Shown here: piece by piece, positions 15,823 to 24,500 of the stretch
How positions within the stretch are numbered: position 1 is the stretch's first letter
How the letters are laid out: each line of letters opens with the position of its first letter
From: an uncultured Thalassotalea sp.
GTDB taxonomy: Bacteria > Pseudomonadota > Gammaproteobacteria > Enterobacterales > Alteromonadaceae
Assembly (NCBI GenBank): GCA_947502355.1
Contig: CANMZP010000036.1
Location: forward strand, 1-35,104
DNA length: 35,104 bases
Reading direction: 5' to 3'
The notes under the pieces: generated by a model
Databases searched by the model: none
Seen by the model: only the letters and a program-made list of their open reading frames with translations
What the model was told of the DNA's origin: nothing
Position numbers and translations under genes: made by a program

Positions 15823-16020
15823 TGGAATTTCATCTCGAAACGCAACTGTTGCCACTTTGCTGACGGTTTGATTTGGGCTATATGGTTTCAACCAACGCAT
15901 AAATGTCCATTCGGTGCTTTCGGAAAAACAAATAGACTTCCCGTAAGCCGACATTTGAAACATGCAAATTTTGATTTATCTACTTATTCGATTTCGGCCT
16001 AAAAACAATATGTGTTTGAG
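15823..16020 (-). repeat. Dispersed ~198-bp repeat, copy A
   Basis: Read on the minus strand, this stretch matches 20351-20549 on the plus strand almost along its whole length. Shared blocks include AATCGAATAAG, GCATGTTTCA, CCGAAAGCACCGA and CATTTATGCGTTGGTTGAA, ending at GAGATGAAATTCCA. A 60-codon reading frame over it (to 15781) looks like a by-product of the repeat, since copy B has stop codons in that frame. Confidence 0.8.
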
Positions 16021-16122
16021 AGCAAATTGTCAGGCTTGATCGGTCGGCAAGTGCCAATCAGAATCATTCACAACCTCATAAAAAATCACTATAGAAAAAC
16101 GCACATAATCAGAAAAAACACA

Positions 16123-16154
16123 CCGTCATCCCACCGTGCTTTTGGGTGGGATCT
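16123..16154 (+). repeat. REP-like palindrome, left end of the GIY-YIG cassette
   Basis: The 32-base sequence from CCGTCATCCC to GGGATCT forms an 8-bp stem (ATCCCACC/GGTGGGAT). It is the inverse of 17879-17910 with one difference. TACCAG follows at 16157, as after the palindrome at 5112. Confidence 0.85.
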
Positions 16155-16285
16155 TTACCAGTGAAGAAGTGGCTATATTTCTCCTACTTCTTTTTATCAT
16201 CTATAGATAATTGGACTCCCCCGAACTTAAAGAACGGGGTAATATATAAGTTACCACACAAACATATTATAAAGAGTCCAACAAA

Positions 16286-17312
16286 ATGAATAATACTATC
16301 GCAGGCGTAGATTTAGCAACTAAAGTAATTCAAGTTTGTATATATACAAACAATAAAGTGCGTTCTAACGAAGAAATGACACCGTCAGAATTTACCGAAT
16401 GGTTAATTACATCAAAGTCAATGACGATTGTATTCGAAGCATGTGCACGCTCTAATTATTGGAAACAGGTCGCTAACAGAGCTCGGCATGACGCAAGGTT
16501 AATTTGCCCTAAACTTGTCGCACAAATAAGGCAAAATCAAAAAACGGATAGAAATGATGCCCTTGCAATCGTACAGGCTTCATTACTTCCCGATATACGT
16601 TTTATATCAGGCAAAAATAATGCTCAGCAGCAATTACAAAGTATGCTTCGCCTTAGAGAGTTAGCCGTTAAACAACGAACCACGTTAAAAAACCAGCTCA
16701 TTGGTTTATTAGGTGAATTCAATATACGCAGCTATGGCGTAAAGGCGGCATAAATTCAGTTTTAAGTGATGTATTGGAAGATCCAGAAAATGAATTTTCA
16801 GAGCAATGTTCGAAGCAGCAAGGGTGCAATACTTAGAGCTTATTGAACGAATTAATTTCTATGAAGATAAGCTAGAGGAAGCGGCACAAGAGCACGCAGA
16901 TTGCCAGAAACTCAGGAAGCTCGAAGGAGTCGGCTTACTCAGCGCGATTAACCTCTATATGTTACTTGGTTGTACGGAAGGGTTGAGCTTCAAACAAGGC
17001 AAAGATGCGTCAGCCTGTGTTGGATTAACACCAACACAGCACTCATCGGGGGGCAAGGTCAAAATAGGTTCGATAGGGAAATACGTAAAAAATAGCATGA
17101 TGCGAAGTAATCTTGTTCTTGGGGCTATGGCGTCAATTAACCATGTAGTGAAACGTAAGGCCAAAACAAAAAAAGAACTCTGGATACAGCAACTCGTCGA
17201 GCGCAAAGGAAAGCGTTGTGCCGCCGTTGCTTTAGCAAACAAAAATGTTCGAACGGCATTTGCGATATTAACGCAAGGCACAGAATATAAGGCCGAGCTA
17301 CTCTCAGCCTAA
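16286..17312 (+). pseudogene. IS110-family transposase with two frameshifts
   Basis: The protein reads in three frames. 16286 to about 16740 holds the DEDD RuvC-like domain with Asp9 (AGVDLA), Glu51 (FEACARSNYW), Asp88 and Asp91 (KTDRNDA). About 16741-16803 continues as KGGINSVLSDVLEDPENEF, one frame earlier. 16806-17312 gives the transposase_20 domain with LEGVGLLSA and the Ser-bearing TPTQHSSGGKVKIG. Each junction can be repaired by one added base, so two single-base deletions are the simplest reading. Neither site has a typical slippery heptamer, so I doubt programmed frameshifting. Repaired, it would be about 343 aa, normal for the family. The enzyme would be an RNA-guided serine/DEDD recombinase, and this copy is presumably inactive. 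Confidence 0.85.
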
Positions 17313-17512
17313 AATATGTACACAATAGAAGCGCCAAATAATGATAAAAATCAGCGGATGTATTCAGTGAATAACTAAGAGCATTAAGCTCTCATAATAG
17401 ATATGAAACATCTGTTCCCGAAAATATCAATGAGCCAGAGATAGCTTCTCATCAAGAGCTCGAACATAAGTAAGCGATAATTTCATTAAAAGGCAAAATC
17501 TATTGTTGACAT
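17313..17512 (+). ncRNA. Candidate guide (bridge/seek) RNA region of the IS110-type element
   Basis: IS110-family elements express a structured guide RNA from a non-coding end. In the IS1111 group it lies downstream of the transposase. Here the downstream non-coding part is about 200 bases against about 65 upstream, which fits. I did not fold it or locate the donor and target loops, so this is a positional call only. Confidence 0.35.
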
Positions 17513-17559
17513 GGGGGAGTCCACATAAGTTATTCATTCATTTGGAAAGGACTTCAATC

Positions 17560-17847
17560 ATGTAACAACCAGCCATATACATTCTTTTCAACGATTCAAA
17601 TACTGTTATTTATGTTGGTGTTACTAGCAACCTAAGTAAACGAGTATTTCAGCATAAACAGAAGATTACTGACGGTTTTAGCAAGCAATATAATCTAGAT
17701 AAATTAGTTTATTTCGAACTGTTTGATGATATGGATAGCGCTATTTATCGAGAGAAAAGGCTGAAGCGATGACAAAGGTCTACGAAAGAAAGACTCATTA
17801 AAAAAGTAAATCCCAAATGGAAGGATTTATACCAAGAGCTGTTGTAA
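17560..17847 (+). pseudogene. GIY-YIG nuclease-family gene with two nonsense codons
   Basis: ATG 17560, preceded by GGAAAGGA, is followed at once by TAA (17563-17565). The frame then reads QPAIYILFNDSNTVIYVGVT and on through SNLSKRVFQHK, with the GIY-YIG elements AIYIL and IYVG, the Arg of SKRV and the Glu of YREKRLK. A TGA at 17770-17772 replaces what is normally Trp in the KxW motif, and the frame continues to TAA at 17845. At 95 codons it has the standard length of the small UvrC-N-type (YhbQ-like) family. Both stops are single-base changes from sense codons, so the gene is probably dead. Intact relatives are stand-alone nucleases of unclear role that I associate with palindromic repeats. 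Confidence 0.82.
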
Positions 17848-17878
17848 ATCAATTGACTTTATCACCTTATGCGTCGGG

Positions 17879-17910
17879 AGATCCCACCCAAATGCACGGT
17901 GGGATGACGG
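17879..17910 (-). repeat. REP-like palindrome, right end of the GIY-YIG cassette
   Basis: This is the inverse of 16123-16154 with a single mismatch (T for A in the loop). It begins 31 bases after the GIY-YIG stop codon. Confidence 0.85.
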
Positions 17911-17955
17911 CGCTTTTTTACTAATATTGTGCGTCAGTAAATCGCTATATATAGT

Positions 17956-18264
17956 CAATCTAACCTGAATTAGACCATACTTAATTAGTTCAGGTCATGT
18001 ACCTGCTTCGTAGTAAAGACAAACGGTATCAGCTCCCATAGAGGGAACTAGGTGTTAATTTTTGCGTCAAATTTATGAAAATGATATTAGCGCCAGCAAC
18101 AGTATCGATAGCAATCGACTTCATCTAAAAATATATCAAAACATAAAAGCATATATGTATACCTTTAACTGGTGTCATGGCTTATTATTTTTAAGGTAAT
18201 AAGCCAATGTATTTTGACAACATTTAACTTAAATAATGACGATAGTTTAAGCGGTTTGAGATAA
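17956..18264. other. Non-coding stretch with one hairpin
   Basis: I see no gene here. A 10-bp stem at 18178-18206 (TGGCTTATTA and TAATAAGCCA) lies about 60 bases downstream of the NHL lipoprotein stop. It lacks a T tract on either strand, so it is at best a weak terminator for that gene. Confidence 0.45.
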
Positions 18265-19275
18265 TTATTTCACTTTGAATTTGCGAATTAGATTGTTGCC
18301 TGTGTCTGCTATATAGAGGAATCCGTTAGTATCAAATACTAAGCCATGGGGGTTATCTAATACTCCGGAAGCAATTTCGCCTAATGATTCACCAAGTTCG
18401 TTAAATACTTGTACTCGAGAGTTACCTAACTCAGAAACATAAAAGTTACGCGCACTATCAAAGTTAATACTAGTTGGTGTAGAGAACTCACCAGCTTGCG
18501 AACCAGATTTGCCTATAGTCTCAATAAACTCACCTTGTAGGGTAAACTTTTGAATACGATGATTACCTCTATCAACCACCCAAAGCACGTCACTCATATC
18601 AATTTTTATGCCTGTTGGGTTGGTTAGCTGACCAGTGCCAGTACCTTGCGATCCGATAGTGCGTAAATAATCGCCATTAGAGTCAAATACTTGCACTCGG
18701 CCATTACCCCAATCGGTAACATAAAGGTTGTCAAGCGAGTCGATGGCAATCACCATGGCTGAACTAAATAGTCCCTCACCAAAAGTTGCTAACCACTCTC
18801 CTTCATTATTAAATTTTTGTATTCGGCTGTTACCACTTTCAGATACATAGACATTGCTAAATGAGTCAACAGTAATACCAGTCGGAGCGTTAAATTCACC
18901 GCTTTTATCACCTGTTCTCCCCCATTGTGTTATTAGCTCACCAGTAGGGGTGAATTTTTTTACAGTGTCACCATTAAATTCGGTAACGTAAAAATTACCA
19001 TCGCTGTCAACTGCGATGCTATTTGGGCTATAGAAGGCTTCTAAATAATTTGAGTTTTCACCTCCTTGTCCCCACGAAGCGACTAAATCGAATAATTGTG
19101 TCAAACCTGCTGTTGAATCACCGGAGCCTGAGTCACCGGAGCCATAACCTGGGCTGCTACCATAGCCTGAGTCATAATTTATATTATCGCTAGGGTTATC
19201 TGAGCTGTCAGAGCTGCAAGCCGTGACCGTTGAAAATAACGCGATAATTAAAAAAGTTTTTGAATTTATATTCAT
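18265..19275 (-). CDS. NHL-repeat lipoprotein
   Basis: The product is 336 aa from ATG 19275, chosen because AGGGGAA lies upstream and a lipoprotein signal begins there (MNINSKTFLIIALFSTVTAC). The lipobox is VTAC with Cys20, and Ser follows it, favouring the outer membrane. A Gly/Ser/Asp-rich linker (about 22-60) leads into roughly six NHL repeats, each reading like GEFNAPTGITVDSxxNxYVSExGNSRIQKF, about 45 residues apart. NHL repeats form a beta-propeller that binds proteins or polysaccharides. The ligand is unknown. It is divergent from a LysR regulator with 127 bases between them, so that regulator may control it. The gene lies between the two copies of the 198-bp repeat. Confidence 0.85.
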   Translation of the reverse strand: MNINSKTFLIIALFSTVTACSSDSSDNPSDNINYDSGYGSSPGYGSGDSGSGDSTAGLTQLFDLVASWGQGGENSNYLEAFYSPNSIAVDSDGNFYVTEFNGDTVKKFTPTGELITQWGRTGDKSGEFNAPTGITVDSFSNVYVSESGNSRIQKFNNEGEWLATFGEGLFSSAMVIAIDSLDNLYVTDWGNGRVQVFDSNGDYLRTIGSQGTGTGQLTNPTGIKIDMSDVLWVVDRGNHRIQKFTLQGEFIETIGKSGSQAGEFSTPTSINFDSARNFYVSELGNSRVQVFNELGESLGEIASGVLDNPHGLVFDTNGFLYIADTGNNLIRKFKVK

Positions 19276-19402
19276 TACTATTCCCCTGAGTAAGTAGAAA
19301 TTTTTTTTTGCCAAATGGTGTTCGAATTATTTACTGAATTGTTACTTTAGCTGTGTTATTTTGAATTTAAATCAGCAAAAAATGCCTATAAGGTTTGCAA
19401 AA

Positions 19403-20266
19403 ATGCATAAAGTAAGGTGGGGTGATTTACAATATGTGATGACCATTGCATCAGAAGGGTCAGTGTCTGGGGCAGCCAAATCGTTGGATGTGAACCATAG
19501 TACCGTATTAAGGCGGTTGGATGCTTTTGAGTATCGTCACAAGGTTAAGATCTTTAAGCGTTCAGCCAGTGGTTACACGTTAACACCTAAAGGGGAGCAG
19601 CTACTCAGTGTAAGCTCAGAAATAGAGCAACAAGTATTTCAGATTGAACGATCTATCGCTGCACAAGAACTTGAACTTGAGGGCTGGCTTAAAATAACCA
19701 CCACCGACGCCTTGTTTCACTACATGTTAGCGCCGCATTTGCGCTCGTTTCAAAAGGATTTTGAAAAAATACAACTGGATATCGAGTTAACACCTAAATC
19801 GCTCGATTTAACCTCGCTTGAGTCAGATGTAGCCATTAGAAGCGTGAATGAACCGCCTCCGGGTGTCAGTGGCGAAAAGCTAATTCTTTCTCCAATTTTT
19901 TGCTATGCCACTTCAGCTTATATGCAGCAATTTCAGGGTGAATTATCGGTCGAAAAATTAGTTTGGTGTTTGCCAAGCATGGTGAATTTAAAAAATCCGG
20001 TATGGCGTTCTGTATTAGGAAGTGTGCCTGATCATAACATCAAGGTAAAAGCAGATTCGTTTAATACCCTGTTGGGCTATGCTGAAAACGACATGGGAGT
20101 TGCCTTGCTCCCTGATTTTTTGGGAGACAACTCACCAGTGTTAAACCGAGTTAATTTGCTCCCCAACTTGCCGATGACAACCATTTGGATTATTGCACAT
20201 GAAGATTTATTAAAATCGAGAAAAGTGGCTGAATTAATCAAGCATTTAAAGGCATCATTAGCTTAA
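19403..20266 (+). CDS. LysR-family transcriptional regulator
   Basis: The product is 287 aa from ATG 19403, with AAGG nine bases upstream. An in-frame TTG at 19361 would add 14 residues without a ribosome site. Residues 4-62 are the winged helix-turn-helix (DLQYVMTIASEGSVSGAAKSL, then NHSTVLRRLDAFE and TLTPKGEQLL). The rest is the periplasmic-binding-protein-like effector domain, with TTDALFHYMLAPHL and the C-terminal DMGVALLPDFL motif. LysR regulators usually act on a divergent neighbour, here the NHL lipoprotein gene. The effector is unknown. The N-terminus with NHSTVLRR resembles the branch of LysR proteins with a short C-terminal domain. Confidence 0.88.
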   Translation: MHKVRWGDLQYVMTIASEGSVSGAAKSLDVNHSTVLRRLDAFEYRHKVKIFKRSASGYTLTPKGEQLLSVSSEIEQQVFQIERSIAAQELELEGWLKITTTDALFHYMLAPHLRSFQKDFEKIQLDIELTPKSLDLTSLESDVAIRSVNEPPPGVSGEKLILSPIFCYATSAYMQQFQGELSVEKLVWCLPSMVNLKNPVWRSVLGSVPDHNIKVKADSFNTLLGYAENDMGVALLPDFLGDNSPVLNRVNLLPNLPMTTIWIIAHEDLLKSRKVAELIKHLKASLA

Positions 20267-20350
20267 TAATGATAAATACTAAAAAATGTATATTAGTAAT
20301 TACTAATGGTCTTTCTTGGCACTGACCCGACGGATCGAGCTAACCCGCCC

Positions 20351-20549
20351 CGCAAACACACTTTGTTTTAAGATCGCAATCGAATAAGCAAAGAAACCAG
20401 AACCTGCATGTTTCACATGTCTGCTTAATGGAAGTCATTTGTTTTTTCCGAAAGCACCGAGTGGACATTTATGCGTTGGTTGAAACCATATAGCCCAATC
20501 CAAACCGTCAGAAAAGTGGCAAAAGTTAGCGTTCCGAGATGAAATTCCA
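20351..20549 (+). repeat. Dispersed ~198-bp repeat, copy B
   Basis: This is the counterpart of 15823-16020 in opposite orientation, about 4.3 kb away. By eye about four bases in five agree, with a few single-base gaps. The frame that is open in copy A has TAA after GCT and TGA near the end here, which argues against a gene. The rest of 20267-20684 holds only the LysE terminator. Confidence 0.8.
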
Positions 20550-20612
20550 CAGGCTATAATGAGCTTGAAGCAGTCCTTAGAAATAACGACCTGATAATTT
20601 CCCTATGTGAAC

Positions 20613-20648
20613 AAAAAAAGACCTAAATGCATATCACATTTAGGTCTT
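20613..20648 (-). terminator. Terminator of the LysE-type gene
   Basis: A 12-bp perfect stem (AAGACCTAAATG at 20618-20629, CATTTAGGTCTT at 20637-20648) has a 7-base loop. It is followed on the minus strand by a T run (complement of 20613-20619). It lies 36 bases past the stop codon. Confidence 0.88.
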
Positions 20649-20684
20649 AAATTTATTTGGTTTGTCGGTATGGAGAGGGCTTGG

Positions 20685-21311
20685 TTATTTAATCGCAAGC
20701 ATTATCGACAAGCCCATAAAAATGAGGCCGATACAAAAGTTAAAGCCACGGATAAACTGGTTTGAAACGTTTAGCTTATTGGCATTATGGCCAATAAGTG
20801 CGTAAACAAACGGAAAGAAAAAAGACGAGCATAGGCTTATCATTGCTAATGGCGCAAACTGGCTTAATAAGTTTTGTTGTGGGTTGATAAACTGTGGAAA
20901 TAACGCCGTAAAGAAAATCATTGCTTTTGGGTTTGTTGCCGCCACAAAAAAGTGTTGTTGCCATAAATGGCGTTTACGGGAGGCTTTTTGCGAGGCTTCT
21001 AATGGCGCATTGTCATTGCTTGAATCACTGCGCGATGACATGAAAATCCCATAGCCAATATAAAACAGGTAACCTGCACCCAATAATTTAATGCCAGTAA
21101 ATAGGGGAGGCGAATTCATGATAAACGTACTTAACCCAATGGCTGCTAAAAATGCCAATAAGAGTACCGCGCTCATATGGCCGGTGATGGCAACCGCGGC
21201 TTTATAAACACCCGATTTTGCACCGTTATAAGCAGCGATATAGTTTGATGGGCCTGGGGTACATGCCACCAGTGCCGAAATAGAGGCATAAGTTAGGTAA
21301 GTTGAAATCAT
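20685..21311 (-). CDS. LysE/RhtB-family amino-acid exporter
   Basis: The product is 208 aa from ATG 21311, which starts in the first membrane segment as is usual (MISTYLTYASISALVACTPG). A TTG 75 bases upstream would add an atypical tail. The signature TPGPSNY follows the first segment. Five or six further hydrophobic segments can be read (GHMSAVLLLAFLAAIGL, FFVAATNPKAMIFFTALFPQF and others). The ATNPKA motif is conserved in the family. RhtB-type proteins export amino acids such as homoserine, threonine or lysine across the inner membrane. The substrate here is not predictable. The gene stands alone with a clear terminator. Confidence 0.88.
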   Translation of the reverse strand: MISTYLTYASISALVACTPGPSNYIAAYNGAKSGVYKAAVAITGHMSAVLLLAFLAAIGLSTFIMNSPPLFTGIKLLGAGYLFYIGYGIFMSSRSDSSNDNAPLEASQKASRKRHLWQQHFFVAATNPKAMIFFTALFPQFINPQQNLLSQFAPLAMISLCSSFFFPFVYALIGHNANKLNVSNQFIRGFNFCIGLIFMGLSIMLAIK

Positions 21312-21516
21312 AATGGAAACGCAAAACAGAGAAATAAAGGGGTGAACTGATTTTTCAACATCAAACCAAGCAATTGGTGATACCAAATCAGGGCGCGCAT
21401 ATTAGCACAAAAAAGTTGATAATGTATACGGTATTTGCGCGCTCAATACCCGCTAAATACATTTAATTACAGTGCGTTTTGAAATGGCAATCGATGCGAT
21501 GAATATTTTTAACACC

Positions 21517-21552
21517 ATTAAAAAGGCCTTAACAAATGAATGCTAAGGCCTT
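21517..21552 (-). terminator. Terminator of purL
   Basis: A 9-bp stem (AAGGCCTTA at 21523-21531, TAAGGCCTT at 21544-21552) has a 12-base loop, with an A-rich left flank that gives a T tract on the minus strand. It lies 40 bases past the purL stop. Confidence 0.75.
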
Positions 21553-21591
21553 ATCTAATTTAGGTAAATGGCGGCAATAAATGCTACGGTT

Positions 21592-24500
21592 TTAACCTAC
21601 AAATTTACGTGCATTTCTAAACATTCTTACCCATGGTGAATCTTCTTGCCATTCATCTGGATGCCAAGAGTTGGCCACCGTTCTAAATACTCGCTCAGGA
21701 TGCGGCATCATAATGGTTACTCGACCATCCGTTGTGGTTAGTGAGGTAATACCATCTGGCGAGCCATTCGGGTTGCTAGGGTAGGTTTCGGTAACCTGAC
21801 CGTAGTTATCGACGTATCTTACTGCTACCGTGCCAGAATCATTGGCATTGGCAATGGCTTCTTCGTTAGCGAATTCTGCATGACCTTCACCATGAGATAC
21901 GGCAATTGGCATGCGAGAGCCAGCCATATCTTTAAATAAGATGGATGGACTTTCTTGAATTTCAACTAATGAGAAACGTGCTTCAAAACGCTCTGACTTG
22001 TTCTGTACAAAGTGTGGCCAGTGCTCACTACCTGGAATGATTTCTTTTAAGTTAGACAGCATTTGACAACCATTACACACCCCTAACGAGAAGGTGTCTT
22101 CACGGTGGAAGAAGGTCTTAAACATCTCTTTTGCCATGTCGTTAAACAAAATCGATTTTGCCCAACCTTCACCGGCGCCTAATACGTCACCGTATGAGAA
22201 ACCACCACAAGCAACTAAGCCGTTAAAGTCTTTTAAGTCAACTCGACCCGATAAAATATCGGACATGTGAACATCGACGGCAATAAAGCCGGCACGGTCA
22301 AAAGAGGCCGCCATTTCAACATGAGAGTTAACCCCTTGTTCACGTAAAATCGCAACTTTCGGATTGGTTTCTTCTACGGCATCTTTGGCAATTAAATCAC
22401 TAACGATGTCTTCGTTAATATCAAAAGTTAGTACCGTATTTAAACCTGGATCTTCAGTATCAAACTTCAGGCTGTGCTCTTGCTCGGCACATTCTGGGTT
22501 GTCACGCAAAGACTGCATCTTGAAAGTTGTTTCTGCCCATACGGTACGGTAGTAAGTACGAGAATTTTCTAATACTTCTTTACCATCACGTACGAAACGA
22601 ATGTGGTCTTCGTTATTTAAGCGACCAATATCGGTAAAGCATTCCGTTAGACCATATTGGTCAATTAATGTGTGAATGGCTTCTACATCCGTTTCACGGA
22701 TTTGAATCACGGCGCCAAGCTCTTCGTTAAAGAGTACGGCTAAGTCATCACCGGCAAGCTTGCTGATATCAATATCGACACCGGTGTGGCCTGCGAAGGC
22801 CATTTCTACCACGCTGGTAAATAAACCACCATCACTGCGGTCATGATAAGCCAGAAGTTTTTCTTCATTCACCAGTTGTTGCATCAAGTTAAAGAAGGCT
22901 TTTAAGTCTTCAGGGCTATCAACATCTGGGGTGTCGTTGCCTAGTTGCTTGTAAACCTGAGCCAAACAAGAACCACCTAAACGGTTTTTACCTTTAGATA
23001 GATCAATCGCTACAATGCGGGTATCGCCCTTATCGGTACGAAGCTCTGGCGTTACGGTTTTACGAATGTCTTCGACACGGCCAAAGGCAGTGATAACCAA
23101 TGATAATGGGGCCGTAACCGACTTATCTTCGTTATTGTCTTGCCATTGAGTTTTCATCGACATCGAGTCTTTACCTACTGGAATCGTTAAGCCTAATGTA
23201 GGGCATAACTCTTCACCAACGGCTTTAACCGCTTCATAAAGACCTGCATCTTCGCCTGGGTGACCGGCAGCGGCCATCCAGTTTGCCGACAGCTTGATTC
23301 GGTTTAAATCCCCAATGTTGGTACCGGCAATGTTGGTTAATGACTCTGCTACGGCTAAACGAGCCGATGCACCATAGTTTAATAGCGCAACCGGTGTACG
23401 TTCACCTAGTGACATTGCTTCACCGTGATAGCTATCAAGGGCTGCTGCGGTAACACCACAGTCGGCAACAGGTACTTGCCAAGGCCCCACCATTTGATCA
23501 CGGTTTACCATACCCGTTACCGAGCGGTCACCAATGGTGATTAAGAACGTTTTTTCGGCAACAGTCGGTAAGCGTAAAATGCGATCAGCGGCATCGGCTA
23601 AGGTCATTTCAGCCGTTTCTAGCACATCGCCCGCTTGCGTTTTACTTTCTACCTTACGATGCATTTTAGGTGGCTTACCTAAAAGCACATCCAACGATAA
23701 ATCGATTGGCGTGTTGTTATGGTGACTATCGGTTAGGGTTAAGTGTTCTTCTTCGGTTGCGTAACCAACAACAGCAAAAGGCGCACGTTCACGATCACAT
23801 AAAGCTGTAAACTCTTCTAAACGCTCAGGCGCTACGGCTAATACATAACGCTCTTGTGACTCGTTACACCAAATTTCATGTGGCGCCATGCTGCGCTCAT
23901 CGTTTGGTACATTGCGCAATTCAAATTGCCCCCCACGGCCACCATCGGCAACCAATTCAGGGAAGGCATTTGACAGGCCACCAGCACCCACATCGTGGAT
24001 AAATAGAATTGGGTTGTCGTCACCTAATTGCCAACAACGGTCAATGACTTCCTGACAGCGGCGTTCCATTTCTGGGTTTTCACGTTGTACAGAAGCAAAA
24101 TCTAAGTCTTCGCTTGATTGACCCGAAGCCATACTTGAGGCTGCTCCACCACCAAGGCCAATGTTCATTGCCGGGCCACCCAATGCGATTAGGGCAGCGC
24201 CAACTACGATTTCACCTTTTTGTACGTGCTCGTCACGAATGTTACCTAAACCACCAGCAAGCATAATTGGTTTGTGGTAACCACGAACTTCTACGCCGTT
24301 AAATGAATTTACTTGTTCTTCATAGGTACGGAAATACCCAAGAATATTTGGTCGACCAAATTCGTTGTTAAAAGCGGCGCCACCTAGTGGGCCTTCCATC
24401 ATAATATCTAATGCGCTAACAATACGACCTGGCTTACCGTAATCACTTTCCCATGGCTGTTTAAAGCCTGGGATATTTAGGTTGGAAACACTAAAGCCAA

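Larger units (their letters stand above)
16212..17523 (+). mobile_element. IS110-family (IS1111-type) insertion sequence, defective
   Basis: An 11-bp perfect inverted repeat, TGGACTCCCCC at 16212-16222 and its complement at 17513-17523, brackets the transposase. IS1111-type elements carry such short repeats slightly inside their true ends, so the real borders are probably a few bases further out. The element is about 1.3 kb with a short left (about 65 bases) and a longer right (about 200 bases) non-coding part. It sits between the left palindrome of the GIY-YIG cassette and the GIY-YIG gene. Confidence 0.8.
16088..17955. mobile_element. Palindrome-bounded GIY-YIG cassette interrupted by an IS110/IS1111 element
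   Basis: The two ends match as imperfect inverted repeats of about 70-75 bases. Outside the shared 32-bp palindrome, both read ACTATA, then ACGCACA with AAT, an A run and CCGTCATCCC. Between the ends lie the left palindrome, an IS110-type element (16212-17523), a GIY-YIG nuclease gene with two stops, and the right palindrome only about 30 bases after that gene. Without the inserted IS the cassette would be near 550 bp. I infer one mobile or formerly mobile unit. No target-site duplication could be recognised at the ends. Confidence 0.6.

Noticed and set aside
15781-15963. A 60-codon open frame on the minus strand
   Set aside because: It overlaps repeat copy A, and the same frame is stopped in copy B at 20351-20549, so it is more likely a by-product of the repeat than a gene.
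16735-16810. Programmed frameshifting in the IS110 transposase
   Set aside because: Two shifts would be needed, neither has a slippery heptamer, and IS110 transposases are normally made from a single frame.
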